Positions 27,230-35,551 of a stretch of 64,000 bases of DNA are shown piece by piece. Each line of letters opens with the position of its first letter. Within the stretch, counting starts at the first letter, position 1. Below the pieces are notes generated by a model that was not told the DNA's origin, ran no database searches, and saw only the letters and a program-made list of their open reading frames with translations. A program made the translations under genes and the position numbers. This stretch comes from Planctomycetaceae bacterium (lineage in GTDB: Bacteria; Planctomycetota; Planctomycetia; Planctomycetales; Planctomycetaceae): NCBI GenBank assembly GCA_018699955.1, contig JABISG010000100.1, positions 1 through 64,000 of the forward strand, read 5' to 3'.

Positions 27230-28567
27230 ATGAACATTGTCATTCTGGGTGCAGGCACCGTCGGCGCTTCGATCGCCGAGACCCTCTGCGATCAGCAACA
27301 TAACGTCACTCTGGTCGATGCGTCACGGGCGACGCTCGATGGCGTGGGCGAGCGGCTCGACGTGCAGACGATTTGCGGATCGGCCTGTGATTCGATCATG
27401 CTGTTCCAGGCAGGCGTGCAGAGTTCCGATCTCACCTTATGCGTGACCAGTTCCGATGAGGTCAACTTCGTCAGCGCAAGTTTGGCCAAGGCGATGGGTG
27501 CGCGGCGAACCGTTGCCCGCATTTTTAATCCCGCTTACCGCGACGTCAGCACGTTTGACTACCGACGGCACTTCGGCGTCGATCGTCTGTTGAGTCTGGA
27601 ACATCTTACTGCGTTAGAACTTTCCAAGGCGATTCGCCGCCGCGAATTGTTTGCAGTGGAAAATTTTGCGCGGGGTGACATTGAAGTTCAGGAGCTTGCT
27701 GCCGCTCACGACTGTCGAGCGATTGGTGTTCCGCTGAAGGATTTGAAGATTCCGCGCGGAGTCCGCATCGGTCTGATCTCCAGTGGAACACGGACGATCA
27801 TTCCTGGTGGTGACGATGTCGTGATGGCCGATGACCGTGTCACATTGGTTGGAACGCGTGATGAGATCGAAAAAGTGACAAAGCTCTTCGAGTACAAGGC
27901 ACCGCCATCGCAGAATGTGATTATCGCCGGCGGTGGAGAAATCGGCCTTCACCTTGCAGTATCGCTCGAATCGGGGCGGTTCAACGTCTTGCTGTTGGAG
28001 TCAGATGCAGAACGGTGCAGCTTCCTTGCCGAGAAACTGGATAAAACGACAATCCTGCATGCCGACACGACGCGGCTGGCCGAACTCGAAGAGGCGCGGG
28101 TTGGAAAGACCGACGTGTTTGTCGCTGCCACCGGTCGCGACGAGGACAACATTGTGTGCGGCGTCGAAGCACGCGAACTGGGTGCGAAGCGGGTGATGAG
28201 CGTCGTCCGCCGTGCCGACTACGCCAACGTACTGAAACGGTTGGGCATCGATGTGGCCGTCAGTCCTCGCGAGGTGATGTACCGGCAGATTTTGGGGCTG
28301 GTGGAATCCGGTCCAATTCTGGGGCGCTCAACCATCGCCGGAGGCGGCGCGGAAGTTTGGGAAATCGAAGTTCCCAGCGGAGCGCCGATTACGATGGCAC
28401 CGCTTCGCGACGTTGATCTGCCACAGAGTCTGATCGTTGCCATCGAGCGCGCAGACTACGTTCGAGTTCCTGGTGCCGACGACCAATTGCGGCCGGGCGA
28501 TTCGGTGGTCGTCCTCGTCCAGCAGTCCAGTGCGGAAGAGACGCTGCGGTTGTTTCAACCAGCCTGA
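27230..28567 (+). CDS. trkA: Trk system potassium uptake regulatory protein TrkA
   Basis: A 445-residue peripheral subunit of the Trk K+ uptake system. It has the classical duplicated architecture: RCK_N (NAD-binding [13 protein letters not shown] at residues 4-16), RCK_C, a second RCK_N ([13 protein letters not shown] at about 226) and a second RCK_C. It gates the membrane subunit TrkH/KtrB in response to nucleotides; no trkH-like gene lies in this window. The ATG follows a 67-base gap containing a family D-type repeat. The FG-GAP gene begins 29 bases after the stop, on the same strand. Confidence 0.95.
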   Translation: MNIVILGAGTVGASIAETLCDQQHNVTLVDASRATLDGVGERLDVQTICGSACDSIMLFQAGVQSSDLTLCVTSSDEVNFVSASLAKAMGARRTVARIFNPAYRDVSTFDYRRHFGVDRLLSLEHLTALELSKAIRRRELFAVENFARGDIEVQELAAAHDCRAIGVPLKDLKIPRGVRIGLISSGTRTIIPGGDDVVMADDRVTLVGTRDEIEKVTKLFEYKAPPSQNVIIAGGGEIGLHLAVSLESGRFNVLLLESDAERCSFLAEKLDKTTILHADTTRLAELEEARVGKTDVFVAATGRDEDNIVCGVEARELGAKRVMSVVRRADYANVLKRLGIDVAVSPREVMYRQILGLVESGPILGRSTIAGGGAEVWEIEVPSGAPITMAPLRDVDLPQSLIVAIERADYVRVPGADDQLRPGDSVVVLVQQSSAEETLRLFQPA

Positions 28568-28596
28568 CGGAAGTGATGGGGAGTTACGGGGAACTC

Positions 28597-29817
28597 ATGA
28601 AATTCAAAATCGCGTGTCTCGTAGTTTCTTGCATTGCTTTCGTCGCGTCCATCGGAGTCGCAGCCGACGATCGTGGAAAGCCTTGGAAACGCCACACGAT
28701 CGACGACTCGTCGCGCGGAGCCGACGGGGTTCGGTTGGTCGACGTTAACGGCGACGGCCTGCTCGACATTGCAACCGGCTGGGAAGAGGGGGGCAAGATT
28801 CGCGTCTACCGGAATCCCGGCCCGAAGAAGAGCGAACAGTTGTGGCCGGCGGTGACCGTCGGCAATGTCCGCTCGCCAGAAGACGCCGTGTTCGTCGATC
28901 TCGATCGAGATGGGGCTTTCGATGTGGTGAGTTCCTGCGAAGGCCGCAACCGGACCATGTTCGTCCATTGGGCTCCTCGCGAGAAAGGGCAGTACCTTAG
29001 CGAAAAGCACTGGACGACCGATGCGATTCCGGCATCGGCGGGCAAACGCAGTTGGATGTTCTGTCTGCCCATGCAGGTCGATGGACGAAGCGGCGTCGAT
29101 CTGGTGGCGGCAGCCAAGGGAAACGGCGCAGAAATCGGCTGGTTCGAGTCGCCGCGAAATCCTCGCAAACTGTCCGACTGGAAATGGCATCCGATTTACA
29201 AGGCCGGTTGGATCATGTCGCTGTTCGCCCGCGACATGGACGGCGACGGGGATCTCGATTTGTTGACGACCGACAGAAAGGGCGGCAGCCGTGGGTGTCG
29301 GTGGTTAGAGAATCCCAGCCCGGGTGAAGCACAGAAACAATTGTGGAAATCGCATTTGCTTGGCGGGGCCGACCGTGAAGTGATGTTCATGACGCCGACC
29401 GACCTCGACCGCGATGGCCGACTCGACGTTCTTGCCGCCGTTCGCGGTGGTGATTTGTTATTCCTGCGGCAGGCAACCCCCACCAGCTGGGATACTCACA
29501 CCATTCGTATGCCGCCGGAGACGGGAACCGGAAAGGGTGTTGCCGTCGCCGACATCGATTTGAACGGCACTTTGGACGTCGTCTTCAGTTGTGAAAATGC
29601 TCGCGGTAAATCGGGGATCATGTGGCTGTCGCGTCGTAAGTCTCAGCCATCGACGTCGGCCAATTGGCTTGCGCACGAAATCAGCGGCCGAAAACAGGGA
29701 GTCAAGTTCGACCGTATCGAATTGGTTGACTTTGACGGTGACGGCGACTTTGACGTCCTCACTTGCGAAGAACGAGACAATCTGGGCGTTGTGTGGTACG
29801 AAAACCCACACAAGTGA
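28597..29817 (+). CDS. Secreted FG-GAP/VCBS-repeat protein
   Basis: A 406-residue exported beta-propeller protein. The ATG at 28597 has GGGGAA upstream and opens a Sec signal (MKFKIACLVVSCIAFVASIG) cleaved after GVA; ATG/GTG codons eight to nine codons earlier precede the signal. Calcium-binding FG-GAP/VCBS motifs repeat: DVNGDGLLDIATG, DLDRDGAFDVVSS, DMDGDGDLDLLTT, DLDRDGRLDVLAA, DIDLNGTLDVVFS and DFDGDGDFDVLTC, about six blades. The role (binding, adhesion or catalysis) is unknown. It sits close behind trkA, probably by chance or read-through. Confidence 0.85.
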   Translation: MKFKIACLVVSCIAFVASIGVAADDRGKPWKRHTIDDSSRGADGVRLVDVNGDGLLDIATGWEEGGKIRVYRNPGPKKSEQLWPAVTVGNVRSPEDAVFVDLDRDGAFDVVSSCEGRNRTMFVHWAPREKGQYLSEKHWTTDAIPASAGKRSWMFCLPMQVDGRSGVDLVAAAKGNGAEIGWFESPRNPRKLSDWKWHPIYKAGWIMSLFARDMDGDGDLDLLTTDRKGGSRGCRWLENPSPGEAQKQLWKSHLLGGADREVMFMTPTDLDRDGRLDVLAAVRGGDLLFLRQATPTSWDTHTIRMPPETGTGKGVAVADIDLNGTLDVVFSCENARGKSGIMWLSRRKSQPSTSANWLAHEISGRKQGVKFDRIELVDFDGDGDFDVLTCEERDNLGVVWYENPHK

Positions 29818-30081
29818 CGGTTGTCTGCGTCCCGGAAACTCCGCAATCGGAAGGGATACGGATTATCTGCCTTATCTGAGTTGTGTGGAGGCAAATTCCG
29901 CTCATCTCCGCGTCCACTATTGACGATTTCAACGACAAGCCGATCCCATCCAATTTGTTCCTGCTACCGGTAAATCGTTGCATGCGACCTGTGTCATGGA
30001 AGTGCATGCGGAACCCAGGAAAACGACTCCCACCGTTTTCCTGCAATTTCCTACTCCCTACATGAAGTAAAGCAGGGCACA

Positions 30082-31083
30082 ATGAAAGCTCTTAGCGCAT
30101 CCTTGGTTGCCATCCTTTATGCTGCCATCTCCGTCAATGCGATGGCCGCGGATTACGAGGAAACCGCACCAGTTCCTGCCGATGCCAACCTGGCGGAACC
30201 GGCAGAGATTTTCAACACTTCCGGGACGCTGACAGCCGAACCCCTGAGCGACGCGTATTGCGATGCCTGCTCATCGTGCTGCGACGGTCGCTTCCGCAGC
30301 GATCGCGAATTCGACACGTTCATCGAACCGATTTCCAATCCGCTCTGGTCGACGGATCCACGCTCGATTACGCGAGCGCGATTTGTGTTCCTCAACCAGA
30401 TGATTCCCGGGAGTTCGGTCATCGGTAAGGGTGACTTGCAGGTTTATGCATTGGAGATTTCAGTCGCACTCAACGAACGCTTGTCGATCATCGCTGAGAG
30501 AGATGGTTTCACCACTCTACAAGCGCAAGGTATTGCGAATGACCAGGGATGGGCCGACATTGCCGCCGGTTTGAAATATGTTCTGCACCGCGATGTCTGC
30601 TCGCAGTTCATTGTGAGTACCGGCTTTCAGTACGAGCTGACGCAAGGAACGCAGGGCGTCTTCCAGGGCAATGGTGACGGAGTTTGGAACCCGTTTATCA
30701 CCGCCGGCAAGAAGTTGGGCGACTACCACGTGATTGGTATCGTCGGTATGCACCTTCCCAACAACAACCAGGAGTCTGAGTCGATCTTCTACAGCTTGCA
30801 CCTGGATCGCCAACTGACCTGCCGTTCGTACGCCGTGTTGGAATTCAACGGCATCAACTACACCGATAGTGGAAACGCTTTGGCTGTGAACCAGGAAGGT
30901 GGCGACTTCATCAACCTCGGTGCCAACAATGTGACCGGCAACGATTTCGGCTCGCTCGCCGCAGGGGCGACCATCAAGCTGACCGACGATCTGACGGCGG
31001 CTGCAGCGTATGAGTTCCCGATTATGGGACGGCGGGACCTGTTCGACAACCGGTTCTACTTCCAGATGAGTGTGATGTACTAA
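30082..31083 (+). CDS. Predicted outer-membrane beta-barrel protein
   Basis: A 333-residue exported protein with a Sec signal (MKALSASLVAILYAAISVNAMAA). After a short Cys-containing linker (CDACSSCCDG), the rest is amphipathic strands with aromatic girdles ending in FYFQMSVMY, the terminal aromatic typical of outer-membrane barrels. Features such as NERLSIIAERDGF and WADIAAGLKYVL resemble the transporter/MetA-pathway barrel superfamily. Function is not assignable. The 264 bases upstream (29818-30081) contain no other gene. The gene at 57149 encodes a protein of the same general type. Confidence 0.7.
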   Translation: MKALSASLVAILYAAISVNAMAADYEETAPVPADANLAEPAEIFNTSGTLTAEPLSDAYCDACSSCCDGRFRSDREFDTFIEPISNPLWSTDPRSITRARFVFLNQMIPGSSVIGKGDLQVYALEISVALNERLSIIAERDGFTTLQAQGIANDQGWADIAAGLKYVLHRDVCSQFIVSTGFQYELTQGTQGVFQGNGDGVWNPFITAGKKLGDYHVIGIVGMHLPNNNQESESIFYSLHLDRQLTCRSYAVLEFNGINYTDSGNALAVNQEGGDFINLGANNVTGNDFGSLAAGATIKLTDDLTAAAAYEFPIMGRRDLFDNRFYFQMSVMY

Positions 31084-31098
31084 GAACCGGTTTCGTTT

Positions 31099-31135
31099 AC
31101 CCCCTCTCCCTCTGGGAGAGGGTTGGGGTGAGGGC
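31099..31135. repeat. CCCTCTCCC-type interspersed hairpin
   Basis: CCCTCTCCC (31102-31110), loop TCT, GGGAGAGGG (31114-31122), then TTGGGGTGAGGG. Elements of this type are dispersed in very many bacterial genomes. Here it separates the barrel gene from the convergent cmk gene. Confidence 0.7.
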
Positions 31136-31175
31136 CGTTTTCACCGTGTTGTCATCCCGCGTTCGACGACTTTTC

Positions 31176-31838
31176 TCAACCGGAGTTGTCGATCAGTCTT
31201 TCGCGAACCGTTCGCTCTAGTAGATCGATAACCTCGTCGGCATTCAGCCGCGAGGTTTCGACGTTGATGGCGTCGTCGGCTGCCTTCAACGGGGCGACAG
31301 AGCGGTCGGCATCGCGACGATCGCGATCTTCAATCTGGACGGTCAATTCGTCCAACGCAATCGACTGGCCTTGGCTCTCCATTTCCAGCTTTCGACGCGA
31401 GGCTCTTTCTTCCGCGTCAGCCACAAGAAAGAACTTGCATTGGGCGTCGGGGAACACGACCGTTCCCTGATCGCGGCCTTCGGTGACAATGTTCTGCCCG
31501 ACCGCAAACTCTCGCTGCCGCCGATCCATCGCCTGCCGAACGTCGGCATACCGCGCGACGACCGACGCAATCTCGGTAACTTCCGGCGTACGGATTTCTG
31601 TCGTCACGTCGATCCCGGCGGAATAAACACGATCACCGTCGAAGCGGACGTCAAGCGCTTCGGCAATGCGAACCGCGGCCGTTTCGTCGTTCGCTTCGAC
31701 ACCCGCCCGCAGGCATTCGTAAGCAGTCACGCGATACAGCGCGCCGGTGTCGAGAAAGCGAAACCCAAGCCGGGCCGCCAACCCTTTCGCCGCCGTGCTT
31801 TTACCGGAACCGGCCGGTCCGTCAATCGTAACAATCAT
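31176..31838 (-). CDS. cmk: Cytidylate kinase
   Basis: A 220-residue CMP/dCMP kinase. The P-loop IDGPAGSGKSTAAKGLA is at residues 5-21, followed by LDTGALYRV and the characteristic VTEGRDQGTVVFPDA and RDRRDADRSVAPL segments that bind CMP and form the lid. The ATG starts 15 bases after the stop of the GH38-like gene, so the two are almost certainly co-transcribed, though no functional link is known. The fit to the family is full length with no unusual residue. Confidence 0.95.
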   Translation of the reverse strand: MIVTIDGPAGSGKSTAAKGLAARLGFRFLDTGALYRVTAYECLRAGVEANDETAAVRIAEALDVRFDGDRVYSAGIDVTTEIRTPEVTEIASVVARYADVRQAMDRRQREFAVGQNIVTEGRDQGTVVFPDAQCKFFLVADAEERASRRKLEMESQGQSIALDELTVQIEDRDRRDADRSVAPLKAADDAINVETSRLNADEVIDLLERTVRERLIDNSG

Positions 31839-31853
31839 GCCTGTCTGTTTTCT

Positions 31854-34841
31854 TCAAAAACGCAATTCAACGTCGGCGATTTCGTGGCCGGCCATGTCGA
31901 TGATCACTGCGTCGCCTTCGACCGTTAACTCATTCAGTGGGCGGCCCTGGAAATCCCTCAGCCTGGCGGAAACGGGTGTCTTGAAGCAGGTCAATTTGAC
32001 CTGCCGCGATCGGCCTTCGGTTTCTATCAGCCGCAGCGCAAAACCCTTTCCGTCTGCAACCGACGGTTGGTCGTGCTGTTCCCAGGTGGCGGCTTCGCCG
32101 TCCGTCGCGCCGCCATAGCCGAGAATTCGCTGAATCTGTACGTTGCGGGCATTCAGCCGAAAGAACCACCCGGACGAACCGCTGCGGGGTCGTCTTGTCG
32201 TGCGGACGACGGCAGCCGGAGTTGTTGCATCCAACGCCGCCTGCATCGGGTAGTCGGCATCGACGGCAATCACAAATCGAAATCGTCGCTTCGATTCGCC
32301 GGCCGTGATCAGCAGGCTATCGACCATCCGCATGCCGGTCGTGCGGTGAAACGGCAGGCCGCAGTTGAGAATTGTTGTCCGATGTGCTTCGTCGGCAATC
32401 TCCAGGTAATGCGGACCTTCAAACCGCTCGCCCTGAATTCCATGTGCCCCCGACTGCACAGCTCGGGTCAATGCTGCTGCGCTATCGTTCCAGGCAAATC
32501 GCGATGCGAAATAGTTGGTCCACGGATCGCCTTCCGGCATGCGATCGACATCGAGTTCGATGTCGATTTCCACAATCCGGCGTCCCCGCCAGACACGGAA
32601 TGTTTGCTGGAATCCTGCCAACCGCGTGTCGTTCTGCTGATCGACAATGTCGCCGGTGGTGACGATTTCTCCGAGAGATGGTCCGTCACAGGTGATCTTC
32701 GACGAGAGACACCGCATGACGGAGTAGTAATTTTTTTCCTCTGTCACATGGTCTTCATCACCGGTGCGAATCAGCCGCTCGCGCGGAAATCGAAATGCCA
32801 GCAATTGACTTAATCGGTTCGGCGAACGACCGTAGCCCTTAATTGTGCGAATTCCGCCGGTGGCTTCGTTGATATGCACCTCGAAGAATTCGTTTCGCAG
32901 CACGTTTTCTTCGGCGGTCGGGCTACTGCCGCGCCGACTTTCGGCCGTGGCGGATGCCGCTGCCGGAATCCAGGCGAAACCCGATGGCGGTAAACTGACG
33001 GTCGCGAACTTTCGCTCCGAATCAAATTGTGCCGCCTTGACGAGATCGTTCGTTTCTGGCGCGGTTTCCATGCCGGGCAGTTCGACCGAAACGTCTCGTG
33101 CAAACGACTGCGAGTTGAGGACGAGAAAACCGTCGGCCTCTTCGCCGCCTGCGGTGATGACTTCTGCCAGTTCCTGCGCTGCTTGCGGAGCGAATTCGTC
33201 GATGAGCGTGTTCGCTTTTTCGATGTCGGCCGCCGTCGGGTCGGAACTGGCATCTTCAATGCAATCTTCTCGACTGCAATCATCCTCCGCTTCGGGTGCC
33301 TGTCCGCACAAGACTCGGGCGGCTGCCGCGTACCAGCAGGCTGCGTCGAATTGCGTTCGTCGCTCTTGAATATCTACAAAACGGCCGATCGGATTCTCTT
33401 CGCGGCGAGCAACCATCTGCACCAGAAACGGCGAAAGGTATTCGTGTGCGTCGTAAGACGAGAGTCGCCCCGGATTGTCGGTCTGCTCGAAGAAGCCGCT
33501 GAGCGTCACCGCCCGGCCCAAACAGGGGGCGTAATTTTCGATGCGGCGAAAGTCTTCGTTCCAGGGAGTCGTCAACTCCGGCCAACGCGCGAAGATGACC
33601 GAAGCGACTTGATCTTCTTCCATCGACTCAGCCATCCGTTGAGCGAATCGCAGGAAACTGACGGCACTATCGCCGGCCAGCGGTATGCGGGAAATGGCAT
33701 CGACCGACGTGCCGTTACATCCTTCCCAGCGAATCTTGCTCTGCTCTGCATCGGGATAGATGCCATCGTCGAGTGCGAAGTGCAGTGCGGAGTGATAACC
33801 GAATTGCGTAATGATCTGCGGAATTTGCGTTGAGAAGCCATAATTGCGGCGGCCCCAAGTCGTCGGCGTTCGCCCGAGATGCTGTTTGAACAACTGGTGT
33901 CCGCGGCGAAACTCCGACAACACCGACTCGATGGGCAGCAGCGGCGTCGGCGCTTCTCGCAGTTCGCCGCCGACAACATCCACTTGGCCTTCTTCCCAAG
34001 CCTTGCGAAGCGATTCTACAATCTCGGGTTTCGCGGTGGCGATTTCATCCAGATCCTGACCCGACAGCAACAGGCTGATCGCCCGCCCGCTGGCAAGCGT
34101 TTTGTCCAGGTGATCGTCGGCCAATCGTGGAATCAACAGGCAGAGATCGAGGAGATAGCAATCGACTGGATAAAACCGTTCTCGCGCTTCCAACAACGCC
34201 TCGAAGCAAATGCGCAAATGGGTGCGGCACGCCTCGTGATCGTCGGCGATGGCGGCTTCGGCAGCGGCCACCGCTTCGCGCTGCAGGTGGACTTCATCGA
34301 GGTTGCTGAAATGGTGCATGTGCCGTGTAAGCAGTTCCACTTGCAGGTAGCAGCTACCCAACGCGAGAAAGTCGGCAACCAGATCGGGATCAACGTCGAA
34401 CTTCCAGTTGATACGTCGCGGTGTTTCCTTGTCGGCTTCGGATTGATCGGTCTCTGTTTTGTTTTCTGGCTCTGTCTTGTTTTCTGGCTGGGTTTCGTCA
34501 TCTGTCGGGCGCAGCGGCGCGGTGGCCGCCTCGACCATTTTCGCGCGATCCGACGTGCCTGCAACAACAACCGCACCTTGCAACCGCGCGTGTTCCACCC
34601 ATCCACCGGGTAGCCACTCGTCGCAAGCCGACGGCGCAAAAACCAATCGGTCGGCCATTTCCTCGGGCGGTTCATCGGCGCGATGCCATTGCGGCATCGC
34701 CTGGGATTCGGCTAACAGCAACGGATGCCAGGCGACTGCAAAGGCGTTCAGAAGCCCAGCCGCGTCCTTTTCCCCCAGTTCCGTTGGAAAATCTTCCAAA
34801 CTGTGGCTGGGAATCAGGACGATGAGGTCATCATATCTCAT
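31854..34841 (-). CDS. GH38-like (alpha-mannosidase-type) glycoside hydrolase, large
   Basis: A 995-residue protein without a signal peptide. The middle part (LGRTPTTWGRRNYGFSTQ, HFALDDGIYPD) resembles the catalytic barrel of GH38/GH57-like enzymes. The C-terminal third is the GH38 beta-sandwich (FQQTFRVWRGRRIVEIDIEL, DPWTNYFASRFAWND). A low-complexity insert (PENKTEPENKTETDQ) near residue 120 marks a linker. The N-terminus is unlike standard GH38, and I could not assign the catalytic aspartate with certainty, so the enzyme activity is inferred. It is the first gene of a two-gene unit with cmk. Confidence 0.7.
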   Translation of the reverse strand: MRYDDLIVLIPSHSLEDFPTELGEKDAAGLLNAFAVAWHPLLLAESQAMPQWHRADEPPEEMADRLVFAPSACDEWLPGGWVEHARLQGAVVVAGTSDRAKMVEAATAPLRPTDDETQPENKTEPENKTETDQSEADKETPRRINWKFDVDPDLVADFLALGSCYLQVELLTRHMHHFSNLDEVHLQREAVAAAEAAIADDHEACRTHLRICFEALLEARERFYPVDCYLLDLCLLIPRLADDHLDKTLASGRAISLLLSGQDLDEIATAKPEIVESLRKAWEEGQVDVVGGELREAPTPLLPIESVLSEFRRGHQLFKQHLGRTPTTWGRRNYGFSTQIPQIITQFGYHSALHFALDDGIYPDAEQSKIRWEGCNGTSVDAISRIPLAGDSAVSFLRFAQRMAESMEEDQVASVIFARWPELTTPWNEDFRRIENYAPCLGRAVTLSGFFEQTDNPGRLSSYDAHEYLSPFLVQMVARREENPIGRFVDIQERRTQFDAACWYAAAARVLCGQAPEAEDDCSREDCIEDASSDPTAADIEKANTLIDEFAPQAAQELAEVITAGGEEADGFLVLNSQSFARDVSVELPGMETAPETNDLVKAAQFDSERKFATVSLPPSGFAWIPAAASATAESRRGSSPTAEENVLRNEFFEVHINEATGGIRTIKGYGRSPNRLSQLLAFRFPRERLIRTGDEDHVTEEKNYYSVMRCLSSKITCDGPSLGEIVTTGDIVDQQNDTRLAGFQQTFRVWRGRRIVEIDIELDVDRMPEGDPWTNYFASRFAWNDSAAALTRAVQSGAHGIQGERFEGPHYLEIADEAHRTTILNCGLPFHRTTGMRMVDSLLITAGESKRRFRFVIAVDADYPMQAALDATTPAAVVRTTRRPRSGSSGWFFRLNARNVQIQRILGYGGATDGEAATWEQHDQPSVADGKGFALRLIETEGRSRQVKLTCFKTPVSARLRDFQGRPLNELTVEGDAVIIDMAGHEIADVELRF

Positions 34842-34909
34842 GGCGATGCTATGTTCTTAATTATGATGCTGTGTTCTTATTACGTGGTGACGCGGCAGGC
34901 CCCGTCGAT

Positions 34910-34935
34910 CCCTTGGGCCACAGCCCGGGGGCTTT
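34910..34935 (+). repeat. Family D hairpin, degenerate
   Basis: CCCTTGGG (34910-34917) and CCCGGGGG (34924-34931) pair with wobble, followed by CTTTG as in the other members. Confidence 0.5.
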
Positions 34936-35210
34936 GTGTCGCGACATTCATAGCCGAATTACAGTCTAACGCCTTCAGCGGTCATAACGGAGTCAACAGA
35001 GCAAGAGAATTTCTCGCCGGATCGGAGGCGCCTTGGCGGTCAAGTTTGACCCTGAGGGGTACAAAGAGTGAGATTTCGCAACAAAAAACCTCAGTTTTTG
35101 GGAACTGCGTTCCATCGGCATACGTCAAAAACGGCGATGGTTGGTATGGTTTCAACGCCGCCCAAACATCCGCATTTATGTTCACTGCAATTCATCTGGG
35201 TCGAATCCGT

Positions 35211-35240
35211 TTGACGAAAGTGGAACATCCGTGATAGTCT
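35211..35240 (+). promoter_or_regulatory. Possible promoter for the pilM operon
   Basis: TTGACG (35211-35216), 18 bases, TAGTCT (35235-35240). The -35 is good, the -10 poor (3/6). It would leave a leader of about 300 bases before pilM. Confidence 0.25.
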
Positions 35241-35551
35241 AAAGTTAGGCGTTTGCGAATCGAAGCTTCGAGAACGAGTGATTTCAAGCGGAACGCGAGC
35301 AGTCTTCGGGCTGTCAATCCGTTGAATTTTGCTTTCGGTCGTGTTGGGTGGAGGTGACGATTTGCGAGGCATTTCACTTCTCGGTATTGCCAGTCTGAAA
35401 TAATTGAACTGAAATAGAAAACAGTTTTTCGCTCGCTTTGTTTTTCGATCCGGTGATCCAACCGGTGAGGAAGCGTTGTGGCGAAGGATGATGCTGCGTT
35501 GGCGGCGTCGAGAATGTATTCATTGGGAGCAATCCCAGGAGGCGTTTTGCA

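Larger units (their letters stand above)
34842..35551. other. Long divergent intergenic region upstream of pilM
   Basis: A 710-base stretch between divergent genes with lower G+C than its surroundings. It contains a family D hairpin near its left end, a candidate promoter at 35211-35240 and an AGGAGG ribosome site at its right end. Short frames exist on both strands but none has a credible start and ribosome site. The length suggests a long 5' leader or an unrecognised small RNA. Confidence 0.5.
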
